In this document: piece after piece, positions 29,167 through 38,584 of the stretch
Layout of the letters: each line of letters opens with the position of its first letter
Numbering within the stretch: the stretch's first letter is position 1
DNA from: CAVYXK01 sp963708245
GTDB lineage: Bacteria; Pseudomonadota; Alphaproteobacteria; Acetobacterales; Acetobacteraceae
Length of the DNA stretch: 64,000 bases
Assembly: GCA_963708245.1 (NCBI GenBank)
Contig: OY970201.1
Location: 1,612,001 to 1,676,000 of the forward strand
Direction: 5' to 3'
The notes under the pieces: model-generated
Seen by the model: the letters and a program-made list of their open reading frames with translations, nothing else
Databases searched by the model: none
Told to the model about the DNA's origin: nothing
Program-made: the position numbers and the translations under genes

Positions 29167-29246
29167 GGGATAATCCAAATTGTCGGTACTCCGCCCATGG
29201 CAAGGCCTTCCATTTGGATTTTCGGCACAACCGTAGTCACTGCGCA

Positions 29247-30425
29247 TCAGTGATTACCGTGGGTTATCACCACTCCGCTAATCACCGGTCCGGTGATCGT
29301 GCCCAGCAATGTGAAGAACTTCTGCAGCTCGGTCAACGGCGCGTTCGCGACGTAAATGAGATCATTATCCTCCATAGGGAAACGCTCCGCCAGGAAATAG
29401 CCATCGACCTGCCGCAGGTTCAGGTGGTACAGGACCGGCAAATCGCCCCCCGCCGCCTTCGCGAGATCGGGCGCACCCAACGCGTTGACCACTGGCGGAG
29501 GCTCAAATCTGAATAGATACACCCCGGCCGGATCGGCGCGCATGTCCTGTAGCCCGCCTGCCTTGGCGATGGCCTGTGCCAGATTGAGCCGCTCCTCGCC
29601 GAACGGTACCTGTGAATTGTTCAGCGTCGCGCCGAAAACTGAAAAGGTTTCCGGCGCCTGGATCAGCGTGATGACGTCCCCAGGCCAAGCGTAAATGTTC
29701 TCAGCGGGATCCGACACCAGGGTTGCCATTGGAATTGTCGCCGTCATCCCATCGCGGGAGAGGCGGACGGATGTCTCGTAGAGCGGCGATTTGCTTCCCC
29801 CCGCGGCAGCAATCACATCCAGCAGGCGATCGCCGCCGACCGAAAGCGGAACCCGCGCCCCGCTGACCTGCTCGCCGGACACTGTGACTGAGTCGGACGC
29901 ACTTTTCGTCACGGTGACGATCGCCTGGGGTTCGATGACCCGTTCCGACAGGCGCTGCTCAATCGTCTGCTGGACCTGAAGCGGTGTGCGGCCGGCCGCA
30001 GGAACGCGTCCGGCGTACGGAACACTGATCCCTCCGTCGGCGCCAACCACCTGATCCGGAATGACTTCGGCCCGAGAACCCTGACCGGCTTCGACCGGCG
30101 CCGCTCCGGCTGCGGTTTGCCCCGGCGGGGGCCCGAGTATTTCTCCACCACTTGCTTGCCAGATCGAGACGGAGACCGTATCGCCGATCCCGATTGTCGG
30201 GCTCGGGGGCTTACCGTAATGTTCGAACCGGTCGTGCAGGCTTGCCGCCGGTTGCGTCGCCACTGCCGCAACCACCCGGCTGTCGATCTCGACCATGTCG
30301 AAGCGTCGAGGCTCCTTCGCCGCCTGGTCCGCAACCTGGGAGGCGGTAGGCCCGGCCGTTGGGATGGTTGTGCAGCCGGTCAGACCTACGGCGGCAAGCC
30401 CGCCGATGAGGACAGCAATTTTCAT
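29247..30425 (-). CDS. Wza-like polysaccharide export outer-membrane lipoprotein
   Basis: A 392-residue protein with a lipoprotein signal (AVGLTGC lipobox, Cys about 18). The Poly_export domain follows: IGIGDTVSVSIWQ, then ISVPYAGRVPAAG, then two SLBB-like repeats (VTVSGEQVSGARVPL; FSVFGATLNNSQVPF). Members form the outer-membrane export channel paired with Wzc. It is at the opposite end of the locus from the initiating transferase and faces the Wzc-like gene tail to tail, with 80 bases between the two stops. Confidence 0.92.
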   Translation of the reverse strand: MKIAVLIGGLAAVGLTGCTTIPTAGPTASQVADQAAKEPRRFDMVEIDSRVVAAVATQPAASLHDRFEHYGKPPSPTIGIGDTVSVSIWQASGGEILGPPPGQTAAGAAPVEAGQGSRAEVIPDQVVGADGGISVPYAGRVPAAGRTPLQVQQTIEQRLSERVIEPQAIVTVTKSASDSVTVSGEQVSGARVPLSVGGDRLLDVIAAAGGSKSPLYETSVRLSRDGMTATIPMATLVSDPAENIYAWPGDVITLIQAPETFSVFGATLNNSQVPFGEERLNLAQAIAKAGGLQDMRADPAGVYLFRFEPPPVVNALGAPDLAKAAGGDLPVLYHLNLRQVDGYFLAERFPMEDNDLIYVANAPLTELQKFFTLLGTITGPVISGVVITHGNH

Positions 30426-31255
30426 TGCCCTGCAACGAGTTCAATAGCCGGAATGATATGCCACCCTTCCGGTCATAGAATCAAGAGTTTACTGCGAGGC
30501 TATAGTTGGGTATCTCGTTTCGTTGCTACCCCTCAGCGTACCGGCGGCGAGAAACCCTGCTCCGTCGCTGGAGAATAGGTCACGTTGGCCGCCGAGAGGC
30601 CTGGGGAGACCGCAGCGCACAAGCTGAAGCGCACGATCGCCCGCCGCGAGGCGGTGAGGAAGTTCGGGGTCGTTGGCCGGGTCTGTTCGGCAAACCGCCT
30701 TGGCACCCGGGCCGTGCAACTGCATGTCGTTAGCGATTGCATTCCTCCTCGTGTTGGCACATCGCCGGAGCCACCGCGGCGAGCGATGGCCGGCTGTGAC
30801 CGTCGCTCTGCTTTTGGCCGGCATTGCCGTTGCGGTTACGAATAACATACCGGCGTGACGACGAAGAGGCGCTCTTCGATATTTCGCTTCATCATCTGGT
30901 GGTTGCGCGCTCCATGAGGGTTGTTGGCATTGACGGCTGTGTGAGGCTCGGCCTCCACTTCTGCGTGCACTGGCCGCATTCAATGCAATCGGAGATATGC
31001 CATTGCTGTCTGCAATCATCGATAATAGGCTCCACCCGTAAACACCAAGTAAAAAGCACAGCCGATGAGTACGCCCCGATGTCCAGTGTGTGCCAGGGCA
31101 TATAGCTTTCTGGTTGCCCGGTCGCGGTCCGCCACAAAGTTTGGTCAACTCAGGATCGATGCTGGATCTCATTGCTCAGTTGACACGGTAGGGGAACTTT
31201 CGTGAAGATCATTCCCGTAACAGCCCGAGACGGCTTCGCTGTGAAGGGATCATAG
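30426..31255. other. Intergenic region with no convincing gene
   Basis: About 830 bases. One hydrophobic plus-strand stretch (about 30723-30858, AIAFLLVLAHRR followed by a VALLLAGIAVAV segment) resembles the end of a membrane protein such as a polysaccharide polymerase, but no frame extends it, so it is at best a relic. Nothing else is recognised. Confidence 0.4.
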
Positions 31256-32230
31256 ATGCCGGAAGGGCGCTTGTTTCCGTTGTCATCCCAACATTGCGGC
31301 GTCCTCAGCTTTCTTCTGCGTGCACTCTACAGCGCCCTTACCCAGACCTATTCGCAGATCGAGGTAATCGTGGACGGACCCGATCAGGATACCATCGATG
31401 CGCCCCGATCGACCCTCGATCCGCGCCTGCAGGGTTCTTGTAAACCCCGATCCGCTGGGTGCCGCCGGAGCTCGCACTCGGGGCGTTGCCCATGCGAGGG
31501 GAGAATGGGTTGCATTTCTCGACGATGATGACGAATGGCTGGTGGAAAAACTCCAAAGACAGACGGCATTCGCCCAAGTCCATGACCGGGGACATTGCGC
31601 TCATAAGCTGCCTGAGCCAGGTAATCACGCCTACCGCAACCTATATATGGCCGGAAGTCATCTACTGACAACGCCCAGCCCCTCGATGACTACCTGTTCG
31701 ACAGACGAACCTTCTTCGCGGGCTCCGGCTTCGTATAGACATCGAGTTATCTGATACCGCGTACCCTCTTCGAACAATGTCCATTCCGCATTGATGCGCC
31801 ACACGACGACAGGGATTTCATATTGCGGCTGTCCAAGCAATTCCATGCGAGGATCGAAACCATCCCGGAGGTGCTTGTTAAGCTGTATTTTGAGGAACAG
31901 CGACCCTCGTCAGGCAAGGGCCGAACATGGAAGGCGTGCCTAGCCTGGATCGACAGTATAAGACCACTTACGCCACATGCTATAGCGGTTTCTGCCTGGG
32001 CGTCGTGGGACCAAGAGCCGCAAAGGAAGGCGCCCTTTCGGGCTTTGTCCCACCGCTTTTCCGGGCATTCAAGAACGGATCACCTCGGTTCCTGCATGTT
32101 TTGGCATTCCTGGCGTTTTGGGCCATACCGCAGGACATTCGTTGACAATTGCGTGCATCGTTTCGCGGCAATCGGCGGATCGACTGCTCCGACGCGTCCC
32201 CCGGGCACGAAGCACTGTGTCCCAACAGGG
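31256..32230 (+). pseudogene. Family 2 glycosyltransferase relic
   Basis: GT2 motifs are present but spread over several frames: SVVIPTLRRPQL (about 31270), RALYSALTQTYSQIEVIV (about 31320), GAAGARTRGVAHARGEWVAF then LDDDDEW (DxD region, about 31460-31545), and a C-terminal stretch with FHARIETIPEVLVKLYFEE (about 31840-31905). At least three frame changes separate these blocks, so the gene cannot give a full enzyme. It was probably another exopolysaccharide glycosyltransferase. Confidence 0.7.
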
Positions 32231-32237
32231 GCAAGCT

Positions 32238-32591
32238 CTAGGCGCGTGGCTTCACTGATGGCTTACCCCGCACCCGCCCCGGCAACAGTGCTGTCGCCGC
32301 GGCCAGCATAAGTACGAACCGCGGTAGCGCCAGGTCGCGCTCGTCGCGGTCGATCTCCGCGCTCAGCATGGCGGCCGAGACCGTCGTCAGCAGCCACCCG
32401 CCCATATGCCGATACCGATCCGAGGCCACCAGCACCCCGCCCGCAAACTCGCTCGCCCCGACAAGCTGACGGGCACCGTCCGACCAACCCCATTTCGCGA
32501 ACAGGCGCTCGTACGCGCCCAAGCCCAGCAACTTATCGGCGCCGGCAATGGCAAAGCCGAGGCCCAGAAACGGAAACCATTTGCGCACCAT
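32238..32591 (-). CDS. DoxX-like small membrane protein
   Basis: A 117-residue protein with about four hydrophobic segments (FPFLGLGFAIAGADKLLG, LVGASEFAGGVLVA, GGWLLTTVSAAML, FVLMLAAATALL) and polar residues in the pattern of DoxX/DoxX-like family proteins. The function of this family in most bacteria is undefined. ATG 32591 directly precedes the first helix; an upstream in-frame start adds an unlikely soluble leader. It stands alone and is convergent with the GT2 relic. Confidence 0.6.
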   Translation of the reverse strand: MVRKWFPFLGLGFAIAGADKLLGLGAYERLFAKWGWSDGARQLVGASEFAGGVLVASDRYRHMGGWLLTTVSAAMLSAEIDRDERDLALPRFVLMLAAATALLPGRVRGKPSVKPRA

Positions 32592-32687
32592 GGCCAGTCT
32601 CCCATGCGCCGCGTCCGCGGCGGCGCCGAACAAACAGATTGGGTCCGCCGCGATCGCAACTCGTTAACACTTGCGTGTCTCCGCAGA

Positions 32688-32760
32688 CAGTGGTCAGTGG
32701 TCAGTTGTCAGCGCTCAGGCGGATCGCGGGTTCTTTCTGACAACCGACTACTGACCACTG
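32688..32760. repeat. Imperfect inverted repeat upstream of the GT4 gene
   Basis: The left arm (32688-32710) contains CAGTGGTCAGTGGTCAGTTG; the right arm (32738-32760) ends with ACTACTGACCACTG. The arms pair over CAGTGGTCAGT/ACTGACCACTG plus further interrupted pairs, separated by 27 bases. It lies 7-80 bases before the GT4 start at 32768, where it could affect transcription or translation of that operon, or it may be a dispersed repeat. Confidence 0.5.
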
Positions 32761-32767
32761 GTAAGCA

Positions 32768-33796
32768 ATGCGAGTGGCCCAGATCATGGCCGGTGCCCCC
32801 GCCGGCGGGGCGGAGCTGTTCTTCGAGCGGCTGACCGGCGCCCTGCTCCGGGCTGGGGAAACCGTGCTGCCGGTGATCCGCCGCGATTCTCCGCGCGCCG
32901 CAAGGCTTCGGACGGCCGGCGCTGCGCCTATCCAATTCAGCTTCGGCGGTCCTCTTGATCTCTTCACCGGCCGGCGCTTGGAGGTCGCACTGCGTCAATT
33001 CGGCCCGCAGGTCGCGGTCGCCTGGATGAGCCGCGCTGCGCGCTTCGCCCCGCGCGGCCCCTGGGTACTGGTCGGACGGCTCGGGGGCTTCTACGACCTC
33101 GCCTATTTTCGGCGCTGCGACCACCTTGCTGGCAACACGCAAGGCATCGTGGAATGGATCACCGCCCAAGGCTGGCCCGCCGAGCGCGTCCACTATCTCC
33201 CCAATTTCGTCCCTGACCTCGCCGGCACGACCCCAGCGCCGCGCGCCGCCCTCGGCGTCCCAGTCACCGCCCCGATGATCCTGGCGCTCGGGCGCCTGCA
33301 CCCCACCAAAGCCTTCGACGTGCTGATCCGCGCTCTGTCCCGGCTCCCCCGCGCGCACGCGGTGATCGCCGGCGAAGGCCCGGAACGGGCGCGCCTGACC
33401 CGGCTCGCGCGCAGACAAGGGGTCGCCGACCGCTTGCATCTTACGGGCTGGCGGAATGATACCGGTGCCCTCCTGGCTGCCGCCGATGTATTGGTCTGTC
33501 CGTCCCGAACCGAGCCGCTGGGCAACGTGGTGCTCGAGGCCTGGTCGGCCCGCCGCCCCGTCGTCGCCGCCTCCGCTGAGGGCCCGAGCGAGCTGATTGA
33601 TCCCGGCAAGACCGGACTCCTGGTCCCTCCTGACGATCCCGCCCGGCTCGCCGATGCGCTGGCCACCGTGCTCGAGGACGCATCCCAGGCGGCAGCCCTG
33701 GCCGAAGCAGGACGCGCCCGCTACGAAGCCTGCTTCGCGGAGGCGCCAGTCGTCGCACTGTGGCGACGGTTCCTGGCGAGCGTGGAGAAGCGCTGA
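32768..33796 (+). CDS. Glycosyltransferase family 4
   Basis: A 342-residue GT-B enzyme beginning MRVAQIMAGAPAGGAELFFE (glycine-rich acceptor loop). The donor domain shows ILALGRLHPTKAFDVLIRAL, IAGEGPERARL, LHLTGWRND, and the E-x7-E block SRTEPLGNVVLEAWSARRPV. The next gene begins immediately after its TGA (TGAATG), so it is translationally coupled with the asparagine synthase. Close resemblance to LPS/EPS glycosyltransferases is evident; acceptor and donor are not predictable. Confidence 0.92.
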   Translation: MRVAQIMAGAPAGGAELFFERLTGALLRAGETVLPVIRRDSPRAARLRTAGAAPIQFSFGGPLDLFTGRRLEVALRQFGPQVAVAWMSRAARFAPRGPWVLVGRLGGFYDLAYFRRCDHLAGNTQGIVEWITAQGWPAERVHYLPNFVPDLAGTTPAPRAALGVPVTAPMILALGRLHPTKAFDVLIRALSRLPRAHAVIAGEGPERARLTRLARRQGVADRLHLTGWRNDTGALLAAADVLVCPSRTEPLGNVVLEAWSARRPVVAASAEGPSELIDPGKTGLLVPPDDPARLADALATVLEDASQAAALAEAGRARYEACFAEAPVVALWRRFLASVEKR

Positions 33797-35584
33797 ATGT
33801 GCGGCATCGCCGGTTTGATCCTGTCGTCCACGGCGCGGCCGCCTGACCCTGCCGTGCTGTCGCGCATGCTCCGCGCCCTTGCCCATCGTGGGCCGGACGG
33901 CAGCGGGCACAGCGTCATCGGCCGGGTGGCGCTGGTGCACAACCGCCTCGCCATCATCGACCTGGAGACCGGCGATCAGCCGCTGTTTGCCGGGCCGGCA
34001 ACGTTGGTCGCCAACGGCGAGATCTACAACTACCGTGAGCTCCGGTCCGAACTGCCGGAGGTCGCCTTCGCCACTCACAGCGACTGCGAGCCCGCCCTGC
34101 ATCTCTGGCGCCGCGACGGGCCGGACTACGCGGCCCGTCTGCGCGGCATGTTCGCCATTGCGGTCCACGAACGGGTCGCCCGCAGCGTGACCCTCACCCG
34201 TGACCCGTTCGGCATCAAGCCGCTCTATATAGCGCCCATGACGCACGGCCTGGCCTTCGCTTCGGAGCCCCAGGCGCTGCTGGAGGCCGGGCTGGTGCCG
34301 CGCCGACTGCGCCCGGCCGCCCGCGATGAGCTTCTGCAGCTTCAGTTCACCACGGGCGTCGAGACGATCTTCGAAGGGATCAGCCGCGTTCTGCCCGGTG
34401 AGACACTCACCTGTGCCGACGGCAACGTGCTCGACCGCCGCCGAATCTCCGCGCTGCCCGAAGGTGGGCCGGAGCAGATCGACGAAGACGCGGCGCTGGA
34501 ACGACTCGACCGTGCGCTGGAAGAGAGCGTGTTGCTGCACCAGCGCAGCGATGTGCCGTATGGGATGTTCCTCTCCGGTGGCATCGACAGCTCGGTTCTG
34601 CTGGCCCTGATGGCGCGGCTCAACAACCAGCCGGTGCTCGCCTTCACCGCCGGCTGGGACCTGCCCCGCGACACGCCGGGCCTCGCCGACGAGCGGGCGC
34701 ATGCCGCCGCGGTGGCTCAGGCTGCCGGCGCCGCGCACGAGCCGGTCGAGATCACCGAGGCGATGGTCTGGCAGCACCTGCCGGAGATCGTCGGCTGCAT
34801 GGACGATCCGGCAGCCGATTACGCCATTATCCCGAGCTGGTTCCTCGCTCGCCGCGCGCGGGAGGATGTGAAGGTGGTGTTGTGCGGGGAAGGCGGTGAC
34901 GAGCTGTTTGCCGGATACGGCCGCTATCGCAAAGCGATGCGGCCATGGTGGCTGGGTGGGCGGATAATGCGGGCGCGCGGACATTTCGACCGGGTGGACG
35001 TGCTACGTCGCCGCCCGACCGGCTGGCGCGATGGCTTCGCGGCCAGCGAGCAGCTTGCCGCCGACAGCGGGCGGACCCGGCTGGCTGCGGCGCAGGCTGC
35101 CGATATCGCAGACTGGCTGCCGCACGACCTGCTGTTGAAACTCGATCGCTGCCTGATGGCGCATGCTGTGGAGGGCCGCACGCCGTTCCTCGACCCGGCG
35201 GTCGCCGCGGCAGCGTTTCGCCTGCCAGACGAGCTCAAGCTGCGCCGCCGCATGGGCAAATATCTGCTGCGGCGCTGGCTGGAGAAGCATCTGCCGGTCG
35301 CGGCGCCGTTCTCGCCCAAACGGGGCTTCACGGTCCCGGTCGGCGAGTGGATCAAGGGGCGGGGCGAACGACTCGGACCGCTGGTTGCCGCTCAGCCGGG
35401 CGTGGCAGAAATCGCCGAGCCCGAGAAGGTCAAGGCGCTGTTCCGCAATGGGGCCACCGTCAACGGAGAGTGGCGCGACGGGTTCGCCGCCTGGCTGCTG
35501 CTGTTCTATGCGCTCTGGCACCGGCGGCATATCGTCGGGCTGAAACCGACGGGAGACGTGTTCGATACCCTGGCGACGCATTAG
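33797..35584 (+). CDS. asnB: Asparagine synthase (glutamine-hydrolysing)
   Basis: A 595-residue class II amidotransferase. Catalytic Cys2 follows the initiator Met (MCGIAG). The N-terminal glutaminase domain shows LAHRGPDG, NRLAIIDL, VANGEIYNYRELR and DPFGIKPLY. The synthetase domain has the PP-loop FLSGGIDSSVLLAL, GEGGDELFAGYGRY and a C-terminal SPKRGFTVPVGEW. All are complete. It makes asparagine, or in polysaccharide clusters sometimes an amidated sugar or peptide. Its position between a coupled GT4 and a dihydroorotase leaves open a role in surface glycan modification. Confidence 0.93.
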   Translation: MCGIAGLILSSTARPPDPAVLSRMLRALAHRGPDGSGHSVIGRVALVHNRLAIIDLETGDQPLFAGPATLVANGEIYNYRELRSELPEVAFATHSDCEPALHLWRRDGPDYAARLRGMFAIAVHERVARSVTLTRDPFGIKPLYIAPMTHGLAFASEPQALLEAGLVPRRLRPAARDELLQLQFTTGVETIFEGISRVLPGETLTCADGNVLDRRRISALPEGGPEQIDEDAALERLDRALEESVLLHQRSDVPYGMFLSGGIDSSVLLALMARLNNQPVLAFTAGWDLPRDTPGLADERAHAAAVAQAAGAAHEPVEITEAMVWQHLPEIVGCMDDPAADYAIIPSWFLARRAREDVKVVLCGEGGDELFAGYGRYRKAMRPWWLGGRIMRARGHFDRVDVLRRRPTGWRDGFAASEQLAADSGRTRLAAAQAADIADWLPHDLLLKLDRCLMAHAVEGRTPFLDPAVAAAAFRLPDELKLRRRMGKYLLRRWLEKHLPVAAPFSPKRGFTVPVGEWIKGRGERLGPLVAAQPGVAEIAEPEKVKALFRNGATVNGEWRDGFAAWLLLFYALWHRRHIVGLKPTGDVFDTLATH

Positions 35585-35599
35585 AGAGCGGAGACGCCT

Positions 35600-36925
35600 A
35601 TGCCCGCCCATTACGACATGATCATTCGCAACGGCACCTGCGTGCTGCCCTGGGGCATGGAGCAGACTGGTGTCGGCGTGTTCAAGGGCAGGATCGTGAC
35701 TCTTGGCGTTCCCAACGACGCCACAGCGGATGAGACAATCGACGCGACGGGACTGCACGTGCTGCCCGGTCTGATCGACAGCCATGTGCATTTGCGCGAT
35801 CCGGGCGATGCCGCGGTTGAAACCATCCCCACCGGTACGAGAGCCGCCGTGCTCGGCGGGCTGGCCGCGGTGTTCGATATGCCCAACACCAGCCCGTCGA
35901 TCACCGATGCCTCGCGGCTGGCCTGGAAGCAGGACTTTGCCGAGCACAACGCGTGGTGCGACATCGGTCTCTATGTCGGTGGCACCAAGACCAATATCGC
36001 CGAGCTTGCGGTGCTGGAGACCGGGCGGGGGGTCTGCGCCATCAAAGTGTTTGCCGGATCTTCGACCGGTGACCTGCTGGTGGAGGATGACGAGCACCTG
36101 GAACGCATCATGCGGGCCGGGCGGCGGCGCATCGCTTATCACAGCGAGGACGAATACCGGCTGCAGGCGCGCCGCCCGATGTTCCATCGCGGCGATCCGC
36201 ACCGGCAGCACATGGAGTGGCGTGACGAGGAGACTGCTTTCCTCGGCACCCGGCGGCTGATGGCGCTGGCTCGCGCCACCGGTCGGCCGGCGCATATCCT
36301 GCACGTCTCGACGGAGGAAGAGCTCGATTATCTGAAGGATTTCCGCGACGTCGCCACCTGCGAGGTGCTGGTCAATCACCTGACCCAGGTGGCGCCCGAG
36401 GTGTACGACACGCTGAAAGGCTTCGGCGTGATGAACCCGCCTATCCGCGATCGACGGCATTACGATGCGGCCTGGAAGGCGATCAACGACGGTACTGTCG
36501 ATACGGTCGGATCTGACCACGCGCCGCATAGCCGGGAGAGGAAGCTTCTTCCCTGGCCTGACTGTCCGGCGGGGCTTCCTGGCGTGCAGACTATTGTCCC
36601 GGTGATGTTGGACCACGTCGCTGCTGGCCGGCTATCGCTGCCGCGGCTGGTCGATCTGATGTGCGCCGGCCCGGCGCGAGTCTATGGCGTGGTCGGTAAG
36701 GGGCGGCTGGCGGCGGGGTACGACGCGGATTTCACGCTGGTCGATCTCAAGCACCGGCGGCGGATCGAGGAATCCTGGATCGTCTCGCCCTGCGGTTGGA
36801 CTCCGTTTGCCGGGATGGACGTCACAGGGTGGCCGGTCGCCACCATCGTCCGTGGGCGCACCGTGATGCGCGAGGACGAAGTGCTGGGTTCGCCCCAGGG
36901 CCGCTTGGTGCGTTTCGCCGGCTGA
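35600..36925 (+). CDS. Dihydroorotase-type cyclic amidohydrolase
   Basis: A 441-residue class I dihydroorotase-like amidohydrolase. Metal and catalytic residues are all visible: the HxH in DSHVHLRDP, the carboxylated Lys in CAIKVFAGSSTGDL, His residues in AYHSEDEY and HILHVSTEEE, and the Asp in VGSDHAPHSRE. Classical members close carbamoyl-aspartate to dihydroorotate in pyrimidine synthesis; allantoinases and hydantoinases are close relatives. It starts 15 bases after asnB with GGAG upstream and is probably the last gene of that operon. Being outside a pyrimidine operon, the substrate is uncertain. Confidence 0.88.
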   Translation: MPAHYDMIIRNGTCVLPWGMEQTGVGVFKGRIVTLGVPNDATADETIDATGLHVLPGLIDSHVHLRDPGDAAVETIPTGTRAAVLGGLAAVFDMPNTSPSITDASRLAWKQDFAEHNAWCDIGLYVGGTKTNIAELAVLETGRGVCAIKVFAGSSTGDLLVEDDEHLERIMRAGRRRIAYHSEDEYRLQARRPMFHRGDPHRQHMEWRDEETAFLGTRRLMALARATGRPAHILHVSTEEELDYLKDFRDVATCEVLVNHLTQVAPEVYDTLKGFGVMNPPIRDRRHYDAAWKAINDGTVDTVGSDHAPHSRERKLLPWPDCPAGLPGVQTIVPVMLDHVAAGRLSLPRLVDLMCAGPARVYGVVGKGRLAAGYDADFTLVDLKHRRRIEESWIVSPCGWTPFAGMDVTGWPVATIVRGRTVMREDEVLGSPQGRLVRFAG

Positions 36926-36996
36926 GGGACGCACGAGCCCCCCTTCTTCTTGCGGGCGCGCGAGTGGGAGAGGTGTACGTGGGCTGGGCTTTCCTG

Positions 36997-37390
36997 CCGT
37001 TATGGATGGGTTCGACTCTCACCATCGTCTCGTTTCGCTGTACGCGATACGTCGGATCATGGGACGAGATAGCTTCAGAGGAGACCACCCCCTGCCCAAC
37101 TCCTCCCGCGACGGGGCTCCGGGCTCGGCTTTGCCATTATTATGAATGCGGTCTATTCTCATTACCGTCTCATTTCGCTGTGCGCGAGACGGTTGGATCA
37201 CGGTGGGTGAGGTAACTTCAGAGGAAACCACGGATGCGAGCTGACGCTCGTGGTTGGGGTGAGGGGTCTGCCAGGGCGAGGCCTCTCATCCGGTTCGCTT
37301 GGGGCAGCCCAGCCCCCTCCCCTTACCCTCCTCCCGCAAGGGCGCGCGCCTGGCGGGATGGTGCCTCGCTGGCCTAGCCCCCTCCCGCAA
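36997..37390. repeat. Imperfect direct repeats and GC-rich hairpins in a gene-free stretch
   Basis: Two related blocks of about 90-100 bases lie at 36997-37088 and 37131-37231. Each has TTATG, then CTC(A)xC, CGTCTCxTTTCGCTGT and CTTCAGAGGA in the same order. Read on the minus strand, both encode related short peptides starting MVSSE, with RNET in the middle. After them comes a run of CCTCCC-GCAA-GGGG hairpins (37320-37398), the last overlapping the end of the gene at 37374. This looks like a dispersed intergenic repeat family rather than genes. Confidence 0.55.
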
Positions 37391-38081
37391 GGGGAGGCGG
37401 GACCAGGGCGGTGACGAGCGACTGAACCAAGTCGCCGTCGGGTGGCAGGTCGTTCAATCTCTCCATCAGGCGGATCAACGCGGCCCTTTGTGGAGAGACG
37501 GCTTTGTCACGCTGGGCGGCCGGGAGGGGAGCGGGGTGGGGTTGGTTTGCCAGCTGGGGTTCGGGTCGCGGCCGTGACGCCGGCGGCGGTGGCGGTTCGG
37601 TGATCGCGCCGGGCGCCGGCTGCGGTGACAAGGCCTGCGTCATCAGGCCGAGCGCACAATGCTCGGTCCAGGCGGCGCGGTCGCGGGCTTCGCTGTTTGC
37701 TTCCAGTTTCTGTCGCGTAGCCTGCATGCGCAGCAGCAGTCTGAGCGCACTCTGCGCCTGGCGCATCATGCTGTTGGCCTGGGCGCGGCATTTCTGTGCC
37801 CAGTATGACGTTGTGTCTGCTTCCTGGGCGAGACGCAGGCAATATTTCCACTGCTCGGAGGCGGCGACGTAGAGGGCCGCGACATCGGCCTCGGCGGCGT
37901 TGGCCGGACAGAGCGCGGCGATGCGGGCGATGGCGGAATGGTTTCGCCGGGCGAGATCCTCGGGGCTGTCGGTGAGCGGCGGAGGCAGCGTAGGGCATAG
38001 CGAGTGGATGAGCTGGTAGTAGACCTCGGCCGGGAGCTGGTCGGCGAGGTTGGTGTGGTTCGGGAGGGCGTTGGCAGACAT
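37374..38081 (-). CDS. Hypothetical protein with helical core and Pro-rich tail
   Basis: A 235-residue soluble protein with no recognised domain. Residues about 15-145 are predicted helical and include NAAEADVAALYVAASEQWKY and ANSMMRQAQSALRLLLRMQA. The rest is proline/alanine-rich and probably disordered, ending in the hairpin-derived sequence PPPLAGGG. The same family is present as a frameshifted, IS-interrupted copy at positions 2-447, so this is a small paralogous family in the genome. Function unknown. Confidence 0.7.
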   Translation of the reverse strand: MSANALPNHTNLADQLPAEVYYQLIHSLCPTLPPPLTDSPEDLARRNHSAIARIAALCPANAAEADVAALYVAASEQWKYCLRLAQEADTTSYWAQKCRAQANSMMRQAQSALRLLLRMQATRQKLEANSEARDRAAWTEHCALGLMTQALSPQPAPGAITEPPPPPASRPRPEPQLANQPHPAPLPAAQRDKAVSPQRAALIRLMERLNDLPPDGDLVQSLVTALVPPPLAGGG

Positions 38082-38383
38082 GACGGGCGCTTATGGCCGT
38101 TAACATTCCTCCTGTCAAGCGTTATTTTGGCTCCCTAGATGATCCAAATATCGTATCAACCAGCGGTTCTGCCTATGACCGCTACGGTGGAACCCGGACA
38201 TTGGGACCGCTTGCGTCGCCGGGCCGATCATGACGCTTCGCCTATCGTCCCGCTCGCGCTGGTGGTAACAACACCCAAAAACAAAACCTCTTCGCCGCTG
38301 GGATCGCGTGCCCCGGGGAACCTAAGCGACCGGAAACAGATCGAGGCCACGTAATGCGTCTTATGGCGAGGCTCGGCGGGGGC

Positions 38384-38584
38384 GGTGTCATCTGGAAGGC
38401 CATTGATATCATGCTGGACGGTTACATCGGCCAGGTTGCGGTGCGGCGCTCCGAGTTTTACGGCTTGCTCCGCGATGGCGGCGTCGCGAAGCTGATCGCC
38501 ACCCTCCATCGCAAGACCGCTGATCTCTCCGGTGGTGCGCTGATCCCCCCGGCCGGGAATGCCGCCTCGGGGACCCCGGGATGA
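38384..38584 (+). pseudogene. C-terminal remnant of a second hpnM
   Basis: The frame reads VIWKAIDIMLDGYIGQVAVR, then SEFYGLL and the ending TADLSGGAL. This parallels the last 50 residues of the intact HpnM at 41031-41642 (VADVLLDGTISKVAVQTSDF, then ANLSGGVL). The signal peptide and most of the MlaC-like domain are missing. An ATG at 38354 opens this frame, so a short peptide may be made. Its stop overlaps the ATG of hpnI (38581-38584), suggesting an original hpnM-hpnI order. Confidence 0.72.
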
